The position numbers and the translations under genes were made by a program. Of a stretch of 29,097 bases of DNA, positions 9,034-17,053 are shown in pieces. The stretch's first letter is position 1. Each line of letters begins with the position of its first letter. This DNA is from CAZSNT01 sp964607765 (GTDB taxonomy: Bacteria > Verrucomicrobiota > Lentisphaeria > Oligosphaerales > JABHEG01), in NCBI GenBank assembly GCA_964607765.1, contig CAZSNT010000134.1, positions 1 through 29,097 on the forward strand. Reading direction: 5' to 3'. The notes below the pieces were generated by a model, which saw nothing but the letters and a program-made list of their open reading frames with translations, was not told the DNA's origin and made no database searches.

Positions 9034-9149
9034 GGCTGTCTCCACTCCCCAGTCTCTCTCCGGTGTCGAGGTGGGCCTGGTAACCTGGGGCTTCAATCGG
9101 TCAACCGAGTCGTCGTCCTGTCGAGCCGGCTGTCGCCTGCTCTTCAACA

Positions 9150-9887
9150 TCACCGTACACCCACGCTGCGACCGCCGTCGATGGTGTGGTTCGAACCTGT
9201 GATGAACGCCGCATCGTCCGAACTCAGATACAGAATCAGTCTCGTGATCTCCTCCGGCTCCGCCGCGCGCCCAAGCCGAGTCCACATGTTGGCCATGCCA
9301 GGCCGCGTGAGGACAGGCCCCGGAGAGACACAACAGGACCGGATGCCGTGCGCTGCGCCATAGGTCGCAATGCATTTGGTTAACCCGATCATGCCCGTCT
9401 TCGAAGACCCGTAGTCCACGGCGCAGGTGCCCGTGACGCCTTCGACAGACCCCATGTTGATGATGACGCCGGACTTCTGTTCCATCATCTGCCCGAGAAC
9501 GGCGCGACAGAACAGGACGGGGCCCTTGAAGTTCACGTCCATCCCCCACTCGATGACCTCGATGGGCAACTCATGGAACGGTTCGCGACGCCCGAAAACG
9601 CGCGAAGAGCAGCCGCCGGCGCTATTGAGCAGGATGTCGACCCGCCCGAACTTCGCCACGGTGCGTTCCACGGCGGCGCTGATCTGGTCGAAACAGCGCA
9701 CGTCCACTTGGATTGCGAGGGCCTCCCCGCCTTGGTTGCGAATTCCTTCCGCAGCAGCGGTCACGGCATCCAGGTTGACGTCCGTGAGCACGACTTTGGC
9801 GCCCTCCCCGGCGTACTGCTGAGCAGCCAACAGCCCCATCCCGGAGCCCGCACCGGTCACGATCGCAACTTTGTCCTTGAATCTCAT
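9150..9887 (-). CDS. Short-chain dehydrogenase/reductase (SDR), glucose-dehydrogenase-like
   Basis: This is a 245-residue classical SDR. The cofactor motif TGAGSGMG lies at residues 11-18. An NxAG-type LNSAG lies at 88-91, the catalytic Ser is at 147, and Y159-x-x-x-K163 completes the active site. D36 at the end of the second strand (VLTDVN) suggests preference for NAD over NADP. The C-terminal ITGSNHTIDGG segment is typical. It would oxidise or reduce a sugar or hydroxy-acid. Its ATG overlaps the stop of the preceding quinone-oxidoreductase gene by four bases (ATGA at 9884-9887), so translation is probably coupled. The neighbourhood points to sugar catabolism rather than fatty acid metabolism (inference). 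Confidence 0.9.
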   Translation of the reverse strand: MRFKDKVAIVTGAGSGMGLLAAQQYAGEGAKVVLTDVNLDAVTAAAEGIRNQGGEALAIQVDVRCFDQISAAVERTVAKFGRVDILLNSAGGCSSRVFGRREPFHELPIEVIEWGMDVNFKGPVLFCRAVLGQMMEQKSGVIINMGSVEGVTGTCAVDYGSSKTGMIGLTKCIATYGAAHGIRSCCVSPGPVLTRPGMANMWTRLGRAAEPEEITRLILYLSSDDAAFITGSNHTIDGGRSVGVR

Positions 9888-10843
9888 TCTGTAACCGTCA
9901 GCACTACCTTGCCGATGTTCTCGCGACGCTCGAGAATCGCGTGCGCGGCCTCGGCCTCGGTGATGGGAAGCGTCTTGTAAATGGCCGGTTTGACGGTGCC
10001 GGATGAGAACGCATCCCAGAGAAGATGCTGCACGCCCGTGAGAATGTCCCTCTTCATCTCAGACGACCGGCTTCGTAACGTGCTGCCGATGAGCTTAAGC
10101 CCCTTGCGGAAGAAGGTCCGCATGTCGATCTCGCACATTTCCCCGCCGAGCGTCGCAATCACGATCCAGCGGCCCCCTGGAGCCATGTTCGCGATGCACG
10201 GGCCGAGCGTGGGACCACAGACACAATCCAGCGCAATGTCCACGGGGTGTTCCGCCAGAACAGCGACCGTGTCTTCCGTGCGGTGGTTGATCGGCACATC
10301 AGCGCCGAGTTGGCGAACAAACTCGACTTTCTCGTCCGAGCCAACCGTGGTTACGACTTTGCCACCCACATGTTTGACCAGTTGGACGGCTGCCGTGCCG
10401 AGGCCGCTGGCGCCGCCTTGGATGAAGACGGTGTCGCCGCTCCCCAGCCCCCCTTCCATGCACAGGTTCACATACGCAGTGGCGAACACCTCGGGGATGG
10501 CTGCGGCCTGAGCCATGGGAATGCCTTCCGGGACGGGCAGCACCATGCCCTCCGGCACTGCCACACGTTCCGCGTAGCCACCCCCGCCCAAGAGCGCGCA
10601 TACCCGATCACCCGACCGGAAACAGCTGCCGGCCGGCGCTTCGAGCACGATTCCGGCGGCCTCCAACCCCATCCACTCCGGCCAGCCCGGAGGGGGCGGG
10701 TAGTACCCGGCCCGTTGCATCAGATCAGCCCGATTCACCGCCGTGGCGTGAATCTCGATGAGAATCTCGCCGGACTTCGGGGGCAAGTCGGGTACTTCGG
10801 ACCAGACAAGACGCTGGTCGCTCTCGATCAGAATTGCATGCAT
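9884..10843 (-). CDS. NAD(P)H:quinone oxidoreductase-like MDR protein (PIG3 type)
   Basis: This 319-residue medium-chain reductase lacks zinc and resembles the quinone oxidoreductase/PIG3 subgroup. It has AVNRADLMQRAGYYPPPPG (about residues 35-53), GLEAAG in place of the zinc-enzyme GHE motif, GYAERVAVPEG, and the Rossmann stretch GGASGLGTAAVQL (about 143-155). It would reduce a quinone or an activated ketone with NADPH. AGGAG lies six bases before ATG 10843. The gene overlaps the downstream SDR start by four bases and follows another MDR gene by 93 bases. Placement between an SDR and an MDR dehydrogenase suggests a short oxidation-reduction pathway for a sugar released by the locus (inference). 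Confidence 0.88.
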   Translation of the reverse strand: MHAILIESDQRLVWSEVPDLPPKSGEILIEIHATAVNRADLMQRAGYYPPPPGWPEWMGLEAAGIVLEAPAGSCFRSGDRVCALLGGGGYAERVAVPEGMVLPVPEGIPMAQAAAIPEVFATAYVNLCMEGGLGSGDTVFIQGGASGLGTAAVQLVKHVGGKVVTTVGSDEKVEFVRQLGADVPINHRTEDTVAVLAEHPVDIALDCVCGPTLGPCIANMAPGGRWIVIATLGGEMCEIDMRTFFRKGLKLIGSTLRSRSSEMKRDILTGVQHLLWDAFSSGTVKPAIYKTLPITEAEAAHAILERRENIGKVVLTVTE

Positions 10844-10936
10844 CGCTCTCTCCTACCCCGTCCGTGACTTGATGACTTCATGACTCGCGGCTCTGCGACT
10901 AGCGAATCCGCCACTTCCCAATCGATCAACCCTCTT

Positions 10937-11950
10937 TCACCGAATCAGGCTCCAGTCGAAGACGAAACCGAGGGGCGGTGTCGGGTTGTCTGCGAGCTCG
11001 CCATAGACTGCGGCGGCTTCTTCAGGTGAGCAAATGCTCGAGACGATCGGGCGAGTCCGGACCTTGCCGGCCGCGACGAACTTCAGGAATGCGCGGTAAT
11101 CGTCGAGTTCGGTCCAGTGCCCGGGAGAAGACTCCTGCTTCGCCCGGGTGTTGGTGTGTGCGCCGATTAGGGAAATGCCCCGACGGTGCACGGTCTTGTA
11201 GTAATCTATCGGGGCATCGGAGATGCGCGTGCACCCGAGCAGCGAGATCCGCCCCTCCCAGGCGATGTACTCCAGCGCCTGCCGCAGCGCAGCGGCGACG
11301 CCTGTCACCTCCACCACGGCATTGGGGCCTTCGCCATCGGTCAGTGCCTTGACCTGCTCCAAGAAATCCTCGGCGGCGGGGTTCAACGCGGCTGTGGCGC
11401 CCAGCTCGAGAGCCAGCGCCCGCCGGGCGGGATCCAGATCGGCGACCAGCACCGGGATCGCTCCCGAGAGAATCGCGAACTGAAGCGCGAAAGCGCCGAG
11501 AATCCCCTGTCCGGCAATCATGGCCGATTCGCCGATCTCCAGCCTGAGCTTGCGTACCCCCAACAGCGAAAACGACGCGATCGGCGCAAACGCGGCGTCG
11601 AACAGATCGATCGAGTCGTCATCGATGCGCAGTGTCGCTGCCGCACGCTTGATCGTGTGTGAGCGGTGCCCTCCCCAGTTGATGATGGCACGGTCGCCGA
11701 CGTTCAGGGACGTGACACCGTCGCCAACCGCGATGACACGGCCGGCGCCGCAGTAACCGGGCCTGAGTGGGAAGCCCGACTCAGACGTTCCCGTGTTGGG
11801 AAGTTGCACCAGATTCGCTCGCTCCGTGCCGGCACTGACGACGGTGAAGTCGTTCGCCAACAACACGTCGCCCGCCTTGGGCTGCGGGACCGCGAACTCC
11901 CTGAGCACTGCCTTGCCTATCGACTCGAATTCGATGTAGTGCCCTGTCAT
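10937..11950 (-). CDS. MDR-family dehydrogenase lacking the usual zinc ligands
   Basis: This 337-residue protein belongs to the medium-chain dehydrogenase superfamily. The N-terminal GroES-like domain carries VVSAGTERANL (S39-G41-T42-E43) where zinc enzymes have a Cys in the CGTD-type motif. RPGYCGAGRV replaces GHE. The structural-zinc Cys cluster is absent. The Rossmann motif is GQGILG (147-152), followed by the Asp-ended strand LVADLD that suggests NAD. The SAGTE form occurs in a subgroup related to bacteriochlorophyllide-dehydrogenase-like proteins, often found in sugar loci. ATG 11950 has AAGAGGT about five bases upstream. It lies downstream of the beta-helix gene and upstream of the quinone-oxidoreductase-like gene, all on the minus strand. 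The substrate is unknown; a sugar alcohol or sugar is likely from context. Confidence 0.85.
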   Translation of the reverse strand: MTGHYIEFESIGKAVLREFAVPQPKAGDVLLANDFTVVSAGTERANLVQLPNTGTSESGFPLRPGYCGAGRVIAVGDGVTSLNVGDRAIINWGGHRSHTIKRAAATLRIDDDSIDLFDAAFAPIASFSLLGVRKLRLEIGESAMIAGQGILGAFALQFAILSGAIPVLVADLDPARRALALELGATAALNPAAEDFLEQVKALTDGEGPNAVVEVTGVAAALRQALEYIAWEGRISLLGCTRISDAPIDYYKTVHRRGISLIGAHTNTRAKQESSPGHWTELDDYRAFLKFVAAGKVRTRPIVSSICSPEEAAAVYGELADNPTPPLGFVFDWSLIR

Positions 11951-11973
11951 GGCTGACCTCTTCAGATACGCAG

Positions 11974-12020
11974 GCCGGCTATCCTCAGCCGGCGCGGACG
12001 GACGGGAATGCCCGGCCTAC
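11974..12020. repeat. Palindromic intergenic element between the beta-helix and MDR genes
   Basis: A perfect 7-bp stem, GCCGGCT (11974-11980) with AGCCGGC (11987-11993) and a 6-nt loop, is followed by GCCCGGCCTAC near 12010-12020. That end can pair imperfectly with GCAGGCCGG at 11970-11978, giving an alternative longer fold. No T-tract follows on either strand. It may be an interspersed REP-like element or a transcript-processing hairpin between co-directional genes. Confidence 0.45.
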
Positions 12021-12043
12021 GGTGAAACGTCACCAAACAACTG

Positions 12044-14776
12044 CTAACGAACAACAGGAGACAACACACCTTCCTCACCGACACCGTAACTGTGGCGCCC
12101 GGTTGGCTTCCAACACAGAAACAGATTGTCAGCGGTCTTACGACAGGTGAGGTTGAACTGCAATTCGCACGGCTTCCCGGCACTGCCCGGGATCACACCC
12201 CACGGAATGCGTACTTCGGTCGTCCAGTGCAAGGGCGACACGATTGCCGCGGCATAGCTGCACGCATCAGCCGCCGCTGACGCCGCTGACGCTTGCATGC
12301 CGCCGTCGGACGAACCCGAAAGTGAACCGTCGGTAGAGCCGCGCAGCACCACGATGGGCGCGTCGGTGTCGGAAGTGCGCGTGCGCAAGGCCACCTCTAT
12401 CGCGTCGTTCTTGCCCCAGGCGCTGCCTGTGGCAAGGGCCTTGCCCGGATTGACTACATTGTCCATCGCGATGTACAGCGCGTCGCGGGTGAAACCGACA
12501 TAAGCCAGACTCCGGGGCTGAGCCGGCTCGTCCCGGTGGTTGCGTTCCAGGATCAGGGCAGCAGCCGCCTGCCACTCGGCATCGCTCAGCCGGCCGTCAA
12601 TGCTGATGACGCCGGACAGCGCAGGGATCTCGGCACGCTTCCTGGCACTGGGCGGAAGCGGCAGTTTGCAGCTCAGAATCGGATCCTCCCGCTCCCAATC
12701 CGTGCGCACAGGCCACGTGAATCGGCTCGCCGATTGATAGAGACCGATTTCCCGGACCGGGATCGGCCGGATGCCGAGCGCCGCAGCGATCCCGTCGGGC
12801 CTTACCTGCCACTCGGCGCCCGCCACGAACGTCGGTCGCGACAGCCGGCTGTTCCGATCGAACCCCAGCGCCTGCCACTCACGCCAGCCGGGCCGCGACG
12901 TACGCGAAACCGTGCAGAACGGCGCCGTCCCATCGAACCAAAGCCAGTTGCGATCACACTCCGCCAGCCCCGACGGCAGGTCACCCGAACCACGCAGCCA
13001 AGGCGTGCCAGGCGCACCGACGCCCACATTCCGGCGAACGCGGTTGCCCGACATCCGGAACGTCTTCCCATCCTGCTCTTTCGGCGTGATGGGCGTGAAC
13101 TGGATCAGTGTCTTGCCGCTGCCGCGGATGATGTTGTGCTCGATCACGTTGTCAAGGCCGCTGTGCACGTGCACGCCGCCGTAAGGCGCATCCAACAGGA
13201 TGTTCCCGACCACTTCCGTGCCGCTCGTCCAGTCATCCAGATAGACTGCCCAGCAGTAGCTTGGGAACGCCCACTCGCCCGGCTTCAGCATGTTGTAGCC
13301 GCCCACGTCGTGGATCAGGTTGTGCCGGATGATGCAACCACGTTCCCGCACATCGCGCGTACACAGCCCGATCGCGCCCGTGTCCGACTGCTCCAGGTTC
13401 ACATGGAGAATATGGTTCCGTTCGGCAATGTTGCGGACACCGCCCATCATGATCCCCTTGCGCGGTGTGTCGTGGATCAGGTTGCGGCGGAACACATTGT
13501 CGTGCGTGATGTTGCCCCCGCAATACGGACGCACATCAATGGCCCCGCCCGCGTTCCGACTCGTGCCCACGTGGTGAACATGGCAGTTCTCAATGACGTT
13601 GTCGGACAGCGCCGCGGTCCGCTTGCGCGCAGTGTCCCTGATCCCCTCCAGGCGGATACCCTCTGTCCCGGTCCAGGCGATGTCGCAGCCCTCGATGCGG
13701 TTGCGACTGCTCAGGTTCCGCAGCACAATGCCCGCGTCCTCGGTTCGGCTGACCTCGCACGCGACGAACTCGCAGTCGTGCGCATGATCGAGGAGAACCG
13801 CCGCGCCACGGCACTCCATGAAACGAATCCCTTCGAACGTGGTGTGAGACAGTCCTTTGCCCTTGCCGCCCCGCAGTACGACCAACCCGACTGAGACCGG
13901 TACCGTGACGCGCGCGCCGTCGGGATCGGCAACCGTCGGCTTCAGCAGGAGCTCCCGGTCCGCGGTCCGCACAACCCACTCCCCCGGAGCATCCAGTTCT
14001 TCGACGAGCCCCTCGACGTAGAAGCGATTCCCGCGCCGGATCTCGTACCGCGCTTTCCGGAACCGCAGGATGCCTTCGTCCGCGTCGACGCCGGCGAGAG
14101 GCAGGCGGTCGCAGTTCCAATTCGCACCGGGCCAGATCACGATTCTGCCCTCGCCCGGGTTGCGCCACCGGGCCGCGTCCAGCTTCGCTCGGTCGTAGAT
14201 CAAGGCTGTCTGCGGCGCGTCTGCCACCTTCCCGAGGGCGTAGAGCATGCCGCCGCTGCGGGGATGCACCGGATCCACGTTCGGGAACCGTGCGAGGGGC
14301 AGCTGTTCCCCATCGGAGTAGAGCTGCCGCACAACCGCGACCTCAGCGGGCCAGTCAGCAACCAGAATGCCGTCACGCAGCCGCTGCCATCCGTCCACCG
14401 GCACACCCCCGGTGACGACCACGCTGCCCTTCTCCCGCGCCCGGAACACAACCCGGCCGTCCGGGCATCCCGAGTGCGTGGGATCGAGGACCAGAGGCGA
14501 TGTCAGCCGGTACGTGCCCGGAAGCAGCTCAACAACAATCCCGACCTTGCCGCGCCCGTCACCAACCAAGCGTTGCACGGCCAAAGCTGCACGGGGCAGC
14601 GTGCGGTAGGGACGCTTCGGCGACCACCCCACCCCAGGGCCCTCATCGCTGCCGTCCGGAGACACGTACAGCTGCAGAGGCGCTGCCGAGATGACGACGC
14701 AGAAACATGGGGCAGCCAGTAAGAAGGCGAGAAAGACGAGAATACGCCGGCGGAAGGGGGTTCCGAGAAAGACCAT
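12044..14776 (-). CDS. Secreted right-handed parallel beta-helix protein with C-terminal CBM9-like domain
   Basis: This is a 910-residue exported protein. Residues 1-31 form a Sec signal with RRR before the hydrophobic core. The mature N-terminus LYVSPDGSDEGPG, followed by PYRTLPRAALAV and LLPGTYRL, is the classical entry to right-handed beta-helix enzymes. Short repeats rich in N, H, G and I (such as NRIEGCDIAWT, NVIENCHVHHV, NIAERNHILHV, NVIEHNIIRGS) cover roughly residues 310-600 and form the coils. Residues about 720-910 begin ISIDGRLSDAEWQAA and continue with AYVGFTRDALYIAMD, a CBM9/DOMON-like sugar-binding module. Beta-helix enzymes in such loci are polysaccharide lyases or glycosidases (families such as PL6 or GH120), but I cannot assign a family. 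ATG 14776 is preferred because it opens the signal peptide and has GGAG nine bases upstream; the longer frame to 14902 would bury the signal. Confidence 0.85.
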   Translation of the reverse strand: MVFLGTPFRRRILVFLAFLLAAPCFCVVISAAPLQLYVSPDGSDEGPGVGWSPKRPYRTLPRAALAVQRLVGDGRGKVGIVVELLPGTYRLTSPLVLDPTHSGCPDGRVVFRAREKGSVVVTGGVPVDGWQRLRDGILVADWPAEVAVVRQLYSDGEQLPLARFPNVDPVHPRSGGMLYALGKVADAPQTALIYDRAKLDAARWRNPGEGRIVIWPGANWNCDRLPLAGVDADEGILRFRKARYEIRRGNRFYVEGLVEELDAPGEWVVRTADRELLLKPTVADPDGARVTVPVSVGLVVLRGGKGKGLSHTTFEGIRFMECRGAAVLLDHAHDCEFVACEVSRTEDAGIVLRNLSSRNRIEGCDIAWTGTEGIRLEGIRDTARKRTAALSDNVIENCHVHHVGTSRNAGGAIDVRPYCGGNITHDNVFRRNLIHDTPRKGIMMGGVRNIAERNHILHVNLEQSDTGAIGLCTRDVRERGCIIRHNLIHDVGGYNMLKPGEWAFPSYCWAVYLDDWTSGTEVVGNILLDAPYGGVHVHSGLDNVIEHNIIRGSGKTLIQFTPITPKEQDGKTFRMSGNRVRRNVGVGAPGTPWLRGSGDLPSGLAECDRNWLWFDGTAPFCTVSRTSRPGWREWQALGFDRNSRLSRPTFVAGAEWQVRPDGIAAALGIRPIPVREIGLYQSASRFTWPVRTDWEREDPILSCKLPLPPSARKRAEIPALSGVISIDGRLSDAEWQAAAALILERNHRDEPAQPRSLAYVGFTRDALYIAMDNVVNPGKALATGSAWGKNDAIEVALRTRTSDTDAPIVVLRGSTDGSLSGSSDGGMQASAASAAADACSYAAAIVSPLHWTTEVRIPWGVIPGSAGKPCELQFNLTCRKTADNLFLCWKPTGRHSYGVGEEGVLSPVVR

Positions 14777-14980
14777 TGACTGTCGCTCCGCCGCTTGCAG
14801 GGAATGCGTCTTGCTCTTGTCAGCAACCGACTTGGCCTTACAATAACGGCACAACCAGATCCCACAACAGCGCTTGGTGACGGCAGACATGCGGGCATCC
14901 ACACAGCGGCCCGCCCCTTCCTGGCGGGAACATGCTCGGCTCGTGAACGGAGACCTTCCCTCTCAACACAGGACCGCCCC
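14777..14980. other. Divergent intergenic region between two polysaccharide-enzyme genes
   Basis: These 204 bases separate the minus-strand beta-helix gene from the plus-strand DUF6259-type gene and must hold promoters for both. A good plus-strand candidate is listed separately. On the minus strand, TTGTGG, 16 bases, TATTGT around 14841-14868 is a weak candidate. I see no clear operator palindrome. Confidence 0.5.
14817..14844 (+). promoter_or_regulatory. Sigma70-like promoter candidate for the DUF6259-sulfatase-UROD operon
   Basis: The -35 box TTGTCA (14817-14822) and -10 box TACAAT (14839-14844) each match consensus at five of six positions and are separated by 16 bp. The AT-rich -10 stands out in GC-rich DNA. 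Transcription would start near 14851, about 130 bases before ATG 14981, which supports that start over the longer upstream frame. Confidence 0.45.
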
Positions 14981-17026
14981 ATGACCAACACGACATTCGC
15001 CCTCACAACCGGTTCGTCCCGGATCAGCATTGACAAGAACGGGAATCTGCTTGAGTTGCTCGGCAACGGACGCTGTTGGCACTGCGAGCCTGGCCCGTTC
15101 TGGCAGATGATCGTGCAGGCCCCCTCCACGCCGTCCGTCCTGGGCAATCACCGCCGTGCTGTGCCCGTCGCAGCACCGGCTATCGAGCGGACCGGGACGC
15201 AACTGGTGCTGCACTACACGGGGCTCGAGGTCGAGGGGAAGACAGTCGACATCGACGTGACCACCACCGTTACGGCCGAGAACGGCGAGTTCGCCTTCAC
15301 GTTTGCGGTGACAAACCGATCCGAGTCCTGGACTGTTCGCGAAATCCGCGCCCCCTTGGTCGCGGCGCCGCTCCCGGAACAAGACCGCCCCGCCCTGCTC
15401 TGGCCGAGCGGCGCCGGCGAACGGTTCGCTGATCCTGCCCACGTCGGCGTCAGGTCCGCCGCCTATCCCAACGGCGTCTTCCTGTCATGGTGCGCATTAG
15501 ACGCAGGGGATTCGGGTCTGTATGTGGCCTCGCACGACGGGAGCTTGGAGACAATCACACTCAACACGGACGCCTCCCGCGTGCCGAACGCCATCGTGCT
15601 GTCGGTCGGGCTCTTCCCGTTCTGCGCGCCGGGCGAGACGGCAACGACAGCACCCGTCGTCGTCCGCCCCTACGCCGGCACGTGGCACAACGCGGCTGCC
15701 CGTTACCGACGCTGGGCCGACGCCTGGTTCGAGCCCATCGAGCCGCCGGCCTGGATCCGCGACGCCAGCGGCTGGCAGCTTGTGATCCTCAAACAGCAGA
15801 ACGGCGAAATCCACTGGCCGTATACCGACTTCGACAAGCTGATCCGGCTCGGACAGGAGAACGGCCTGGACGTCCTCGGCCTGTTCGGTTGGACCGAAGG
15901 CGGACATGACCGGCGCTATCCCATCTACGAGCCCGAGCCGGCTATGGGCGGCGAAACGGCACTCCGCGAGGGTATCGCCAAGGCACACGCCGCAGGCCAG
16001 AAAGTCATCCTCTACACCAACGGCCAGCTCCGCGACATTCTCACTGAGTGGCACGACAAACACGGGCACGGCTCCGCCGCGCTCAGCGAACGCGGTGACT
16101 CGTTTGGTGAGTCGTGGGTGAAGTACAAGGACGCGCCGCCACGCCGCATGAGTTACGGCTGTCAATCCTCGCGGGTTTGGTCGGACACACTCCTCGCGTT
16201 CGCGAAGAAGGTCGAGGATCTGGGCGCGGACGGCATCATCTTCGACCAACTCGGCTCCTGCCAGCCGACGTTCTGCTTCAGCAATAAGCACGAACACGCC
16301 AAGCCATCCCAGGCCACCGGCCCGGGCGTGGCCGCGAATCTGGCCCGAGTCCAGCGCGAAATGCACGCCATCAACCCGGAGTTCATCGTCATTGTCGAGC
16401 ACGTCACCGACGCGGTGAATCAGCACACCGACTTCACGCACGGCTGCGGTGCGGGCTTCGCCCCCGGCGGGCGCGGCTTCCCGGAACTGCTGCGTTTCAC
16501 GCTCCCCGAGATCCGCGCCACACAGCGTCACCCAAGCCCTGTCATGGACCGGAACACCGCCAACTGGGCCTGCCTCTACGGGTTCGCGCATGAAGTGGAG
16601 TATCGCTACTGGCCGGACCGACTCTACATCGAGCAGGGGGTCGCCCCCGAAGTCGCCGACTACGCACGCATCGGTTCGCCGCCCAATATCGGCTTGATGC
16701 GTTCGCTCGACCCGCGTGAGGCGTCAGCGTACCTGCGGCAAGTCATCGAGTTCGAACAGCGCAACACGGATCTCCTGCGCCACGGTGTGTTCCGGGACAC
16801 GCTCGGATTCAAAGTCGACAATCCGGACATCGGGGCGAAGGCCTTCGTCAACGGCGACACGATCGGCATCGTGGTCTGCAACCCCACTGACCAACCGCAG
16901 CAGGTGACAGTGGCCATCGAGGATGCGGAGTTCGAAACCGCCGACGCGCCGGGCGAGGGCACGACCGATCCGGGCACACCGATCCCGCCGGCAAGCATAC
17001 GACTGCTGCGATTCACGAAGAGCTAG
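14981..17026 (+). CDS. DUF6259-type (alpha/beta)8 glycoside-hydrolase-like protein
   Basis: This is a 681-residue protein with an N-terminal beta-rich domain (about 1-230) of the type that precedes catalytic barrels. The central TIM-barrel-like region contains ILKQQNGEIHWPYTDFDKL, VLGLFGWTEGGHDRRYP, KVILYTNGQLRD, DGIIFDQLG and INPEFIVIVEHVTD. A beta-sandwich tail (about 600-681, IGIVVCNPTDQPQQVTV) ends it. D422 in FDQLG and E473 in VEHV sit at strand ends and are plausible catalytic acids, as in clan GH-D-like barrels (inference). I associate this architecture with DUF6259 proteins of unproved activity. There is no signal peptide, so it is probably cytoplasmic. ATG 14981 has AGGA seven bases upstream. 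It is followed after 27 bases by a sulfatase, so the two are probably co-transcribed and act on the same substrate. Confidence 0.78.
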   Translation: MTNTTFALTTGSSRISIDKNGNLLELLGNGRCWHCEPGPFWQMIVQAPSTPSVLGNHRRAVPVAAPAIERTGTQLVLHYTGLEVEGKTVDIDVTTTVTAENGEFAFTFAVTNRSESWTVREIRAPLVAAPLPEQDRPALLWPSGAGERFADPAHVGVRSAAYPNGVFLSWCALDAGDSGLYVASHDGSLETITLNTDASRVPNAIVLSVGLFPFCAPGETATTAPVVVRPYAGTWHNAAARYRRWADAWFEPIEPPAWIRDASGWQLVILKQQNGEIHWPYTDFDKLIRLGQENGLDVLGLFGWTEGGHDRRYPIYEPEPAMGGETALREGIAKAHAAGQKVILYTNGQLRDILTEWHDKHGHGSAALSERGDSFGESWVKYKDAPPRRMSYGCQSSRVWSDTLLAFAKKVEDLGADGIIFDQLGSCQPTFCFSNKHEHAKPSQATGPGVAANLARVQREMHAINPEFIVIVEHVTDAVNQHTDFTHGCGAGFAPGGRGFPELLRFTLPEIRATQRHPSPVMDRNTANWACLYGFAHEVEYRYWPDRLYIEQGVAPEVADYARIGSPPNIGLMRSLDPREASAYLRQVIEFEQRNTDLLRHGVFRDTLGFKVDNPDIGAKAFVNGDTIGIVVCNPTDQPQQVTVAIEDAEFETADAPGEGTTDPGTPIPPASIRLLRFTKS

Positions 17027-17053
17027 GCCAGCCATCAGCGAAGGGAGACGTCG

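Noticed and set aside
9034..9549. N-terminal extension of the beta-propeller frame
   Set aside because: It runs through the SDR coding region in another frame. A good ribosome site supports the ATG at 9033.
12536..13894. A 452-codon plus-strand frame opposite the beta-helix gene
   Set aside because: It is antisense to the repeat coils of a clear beta-helix protein and shows no domain of its own.
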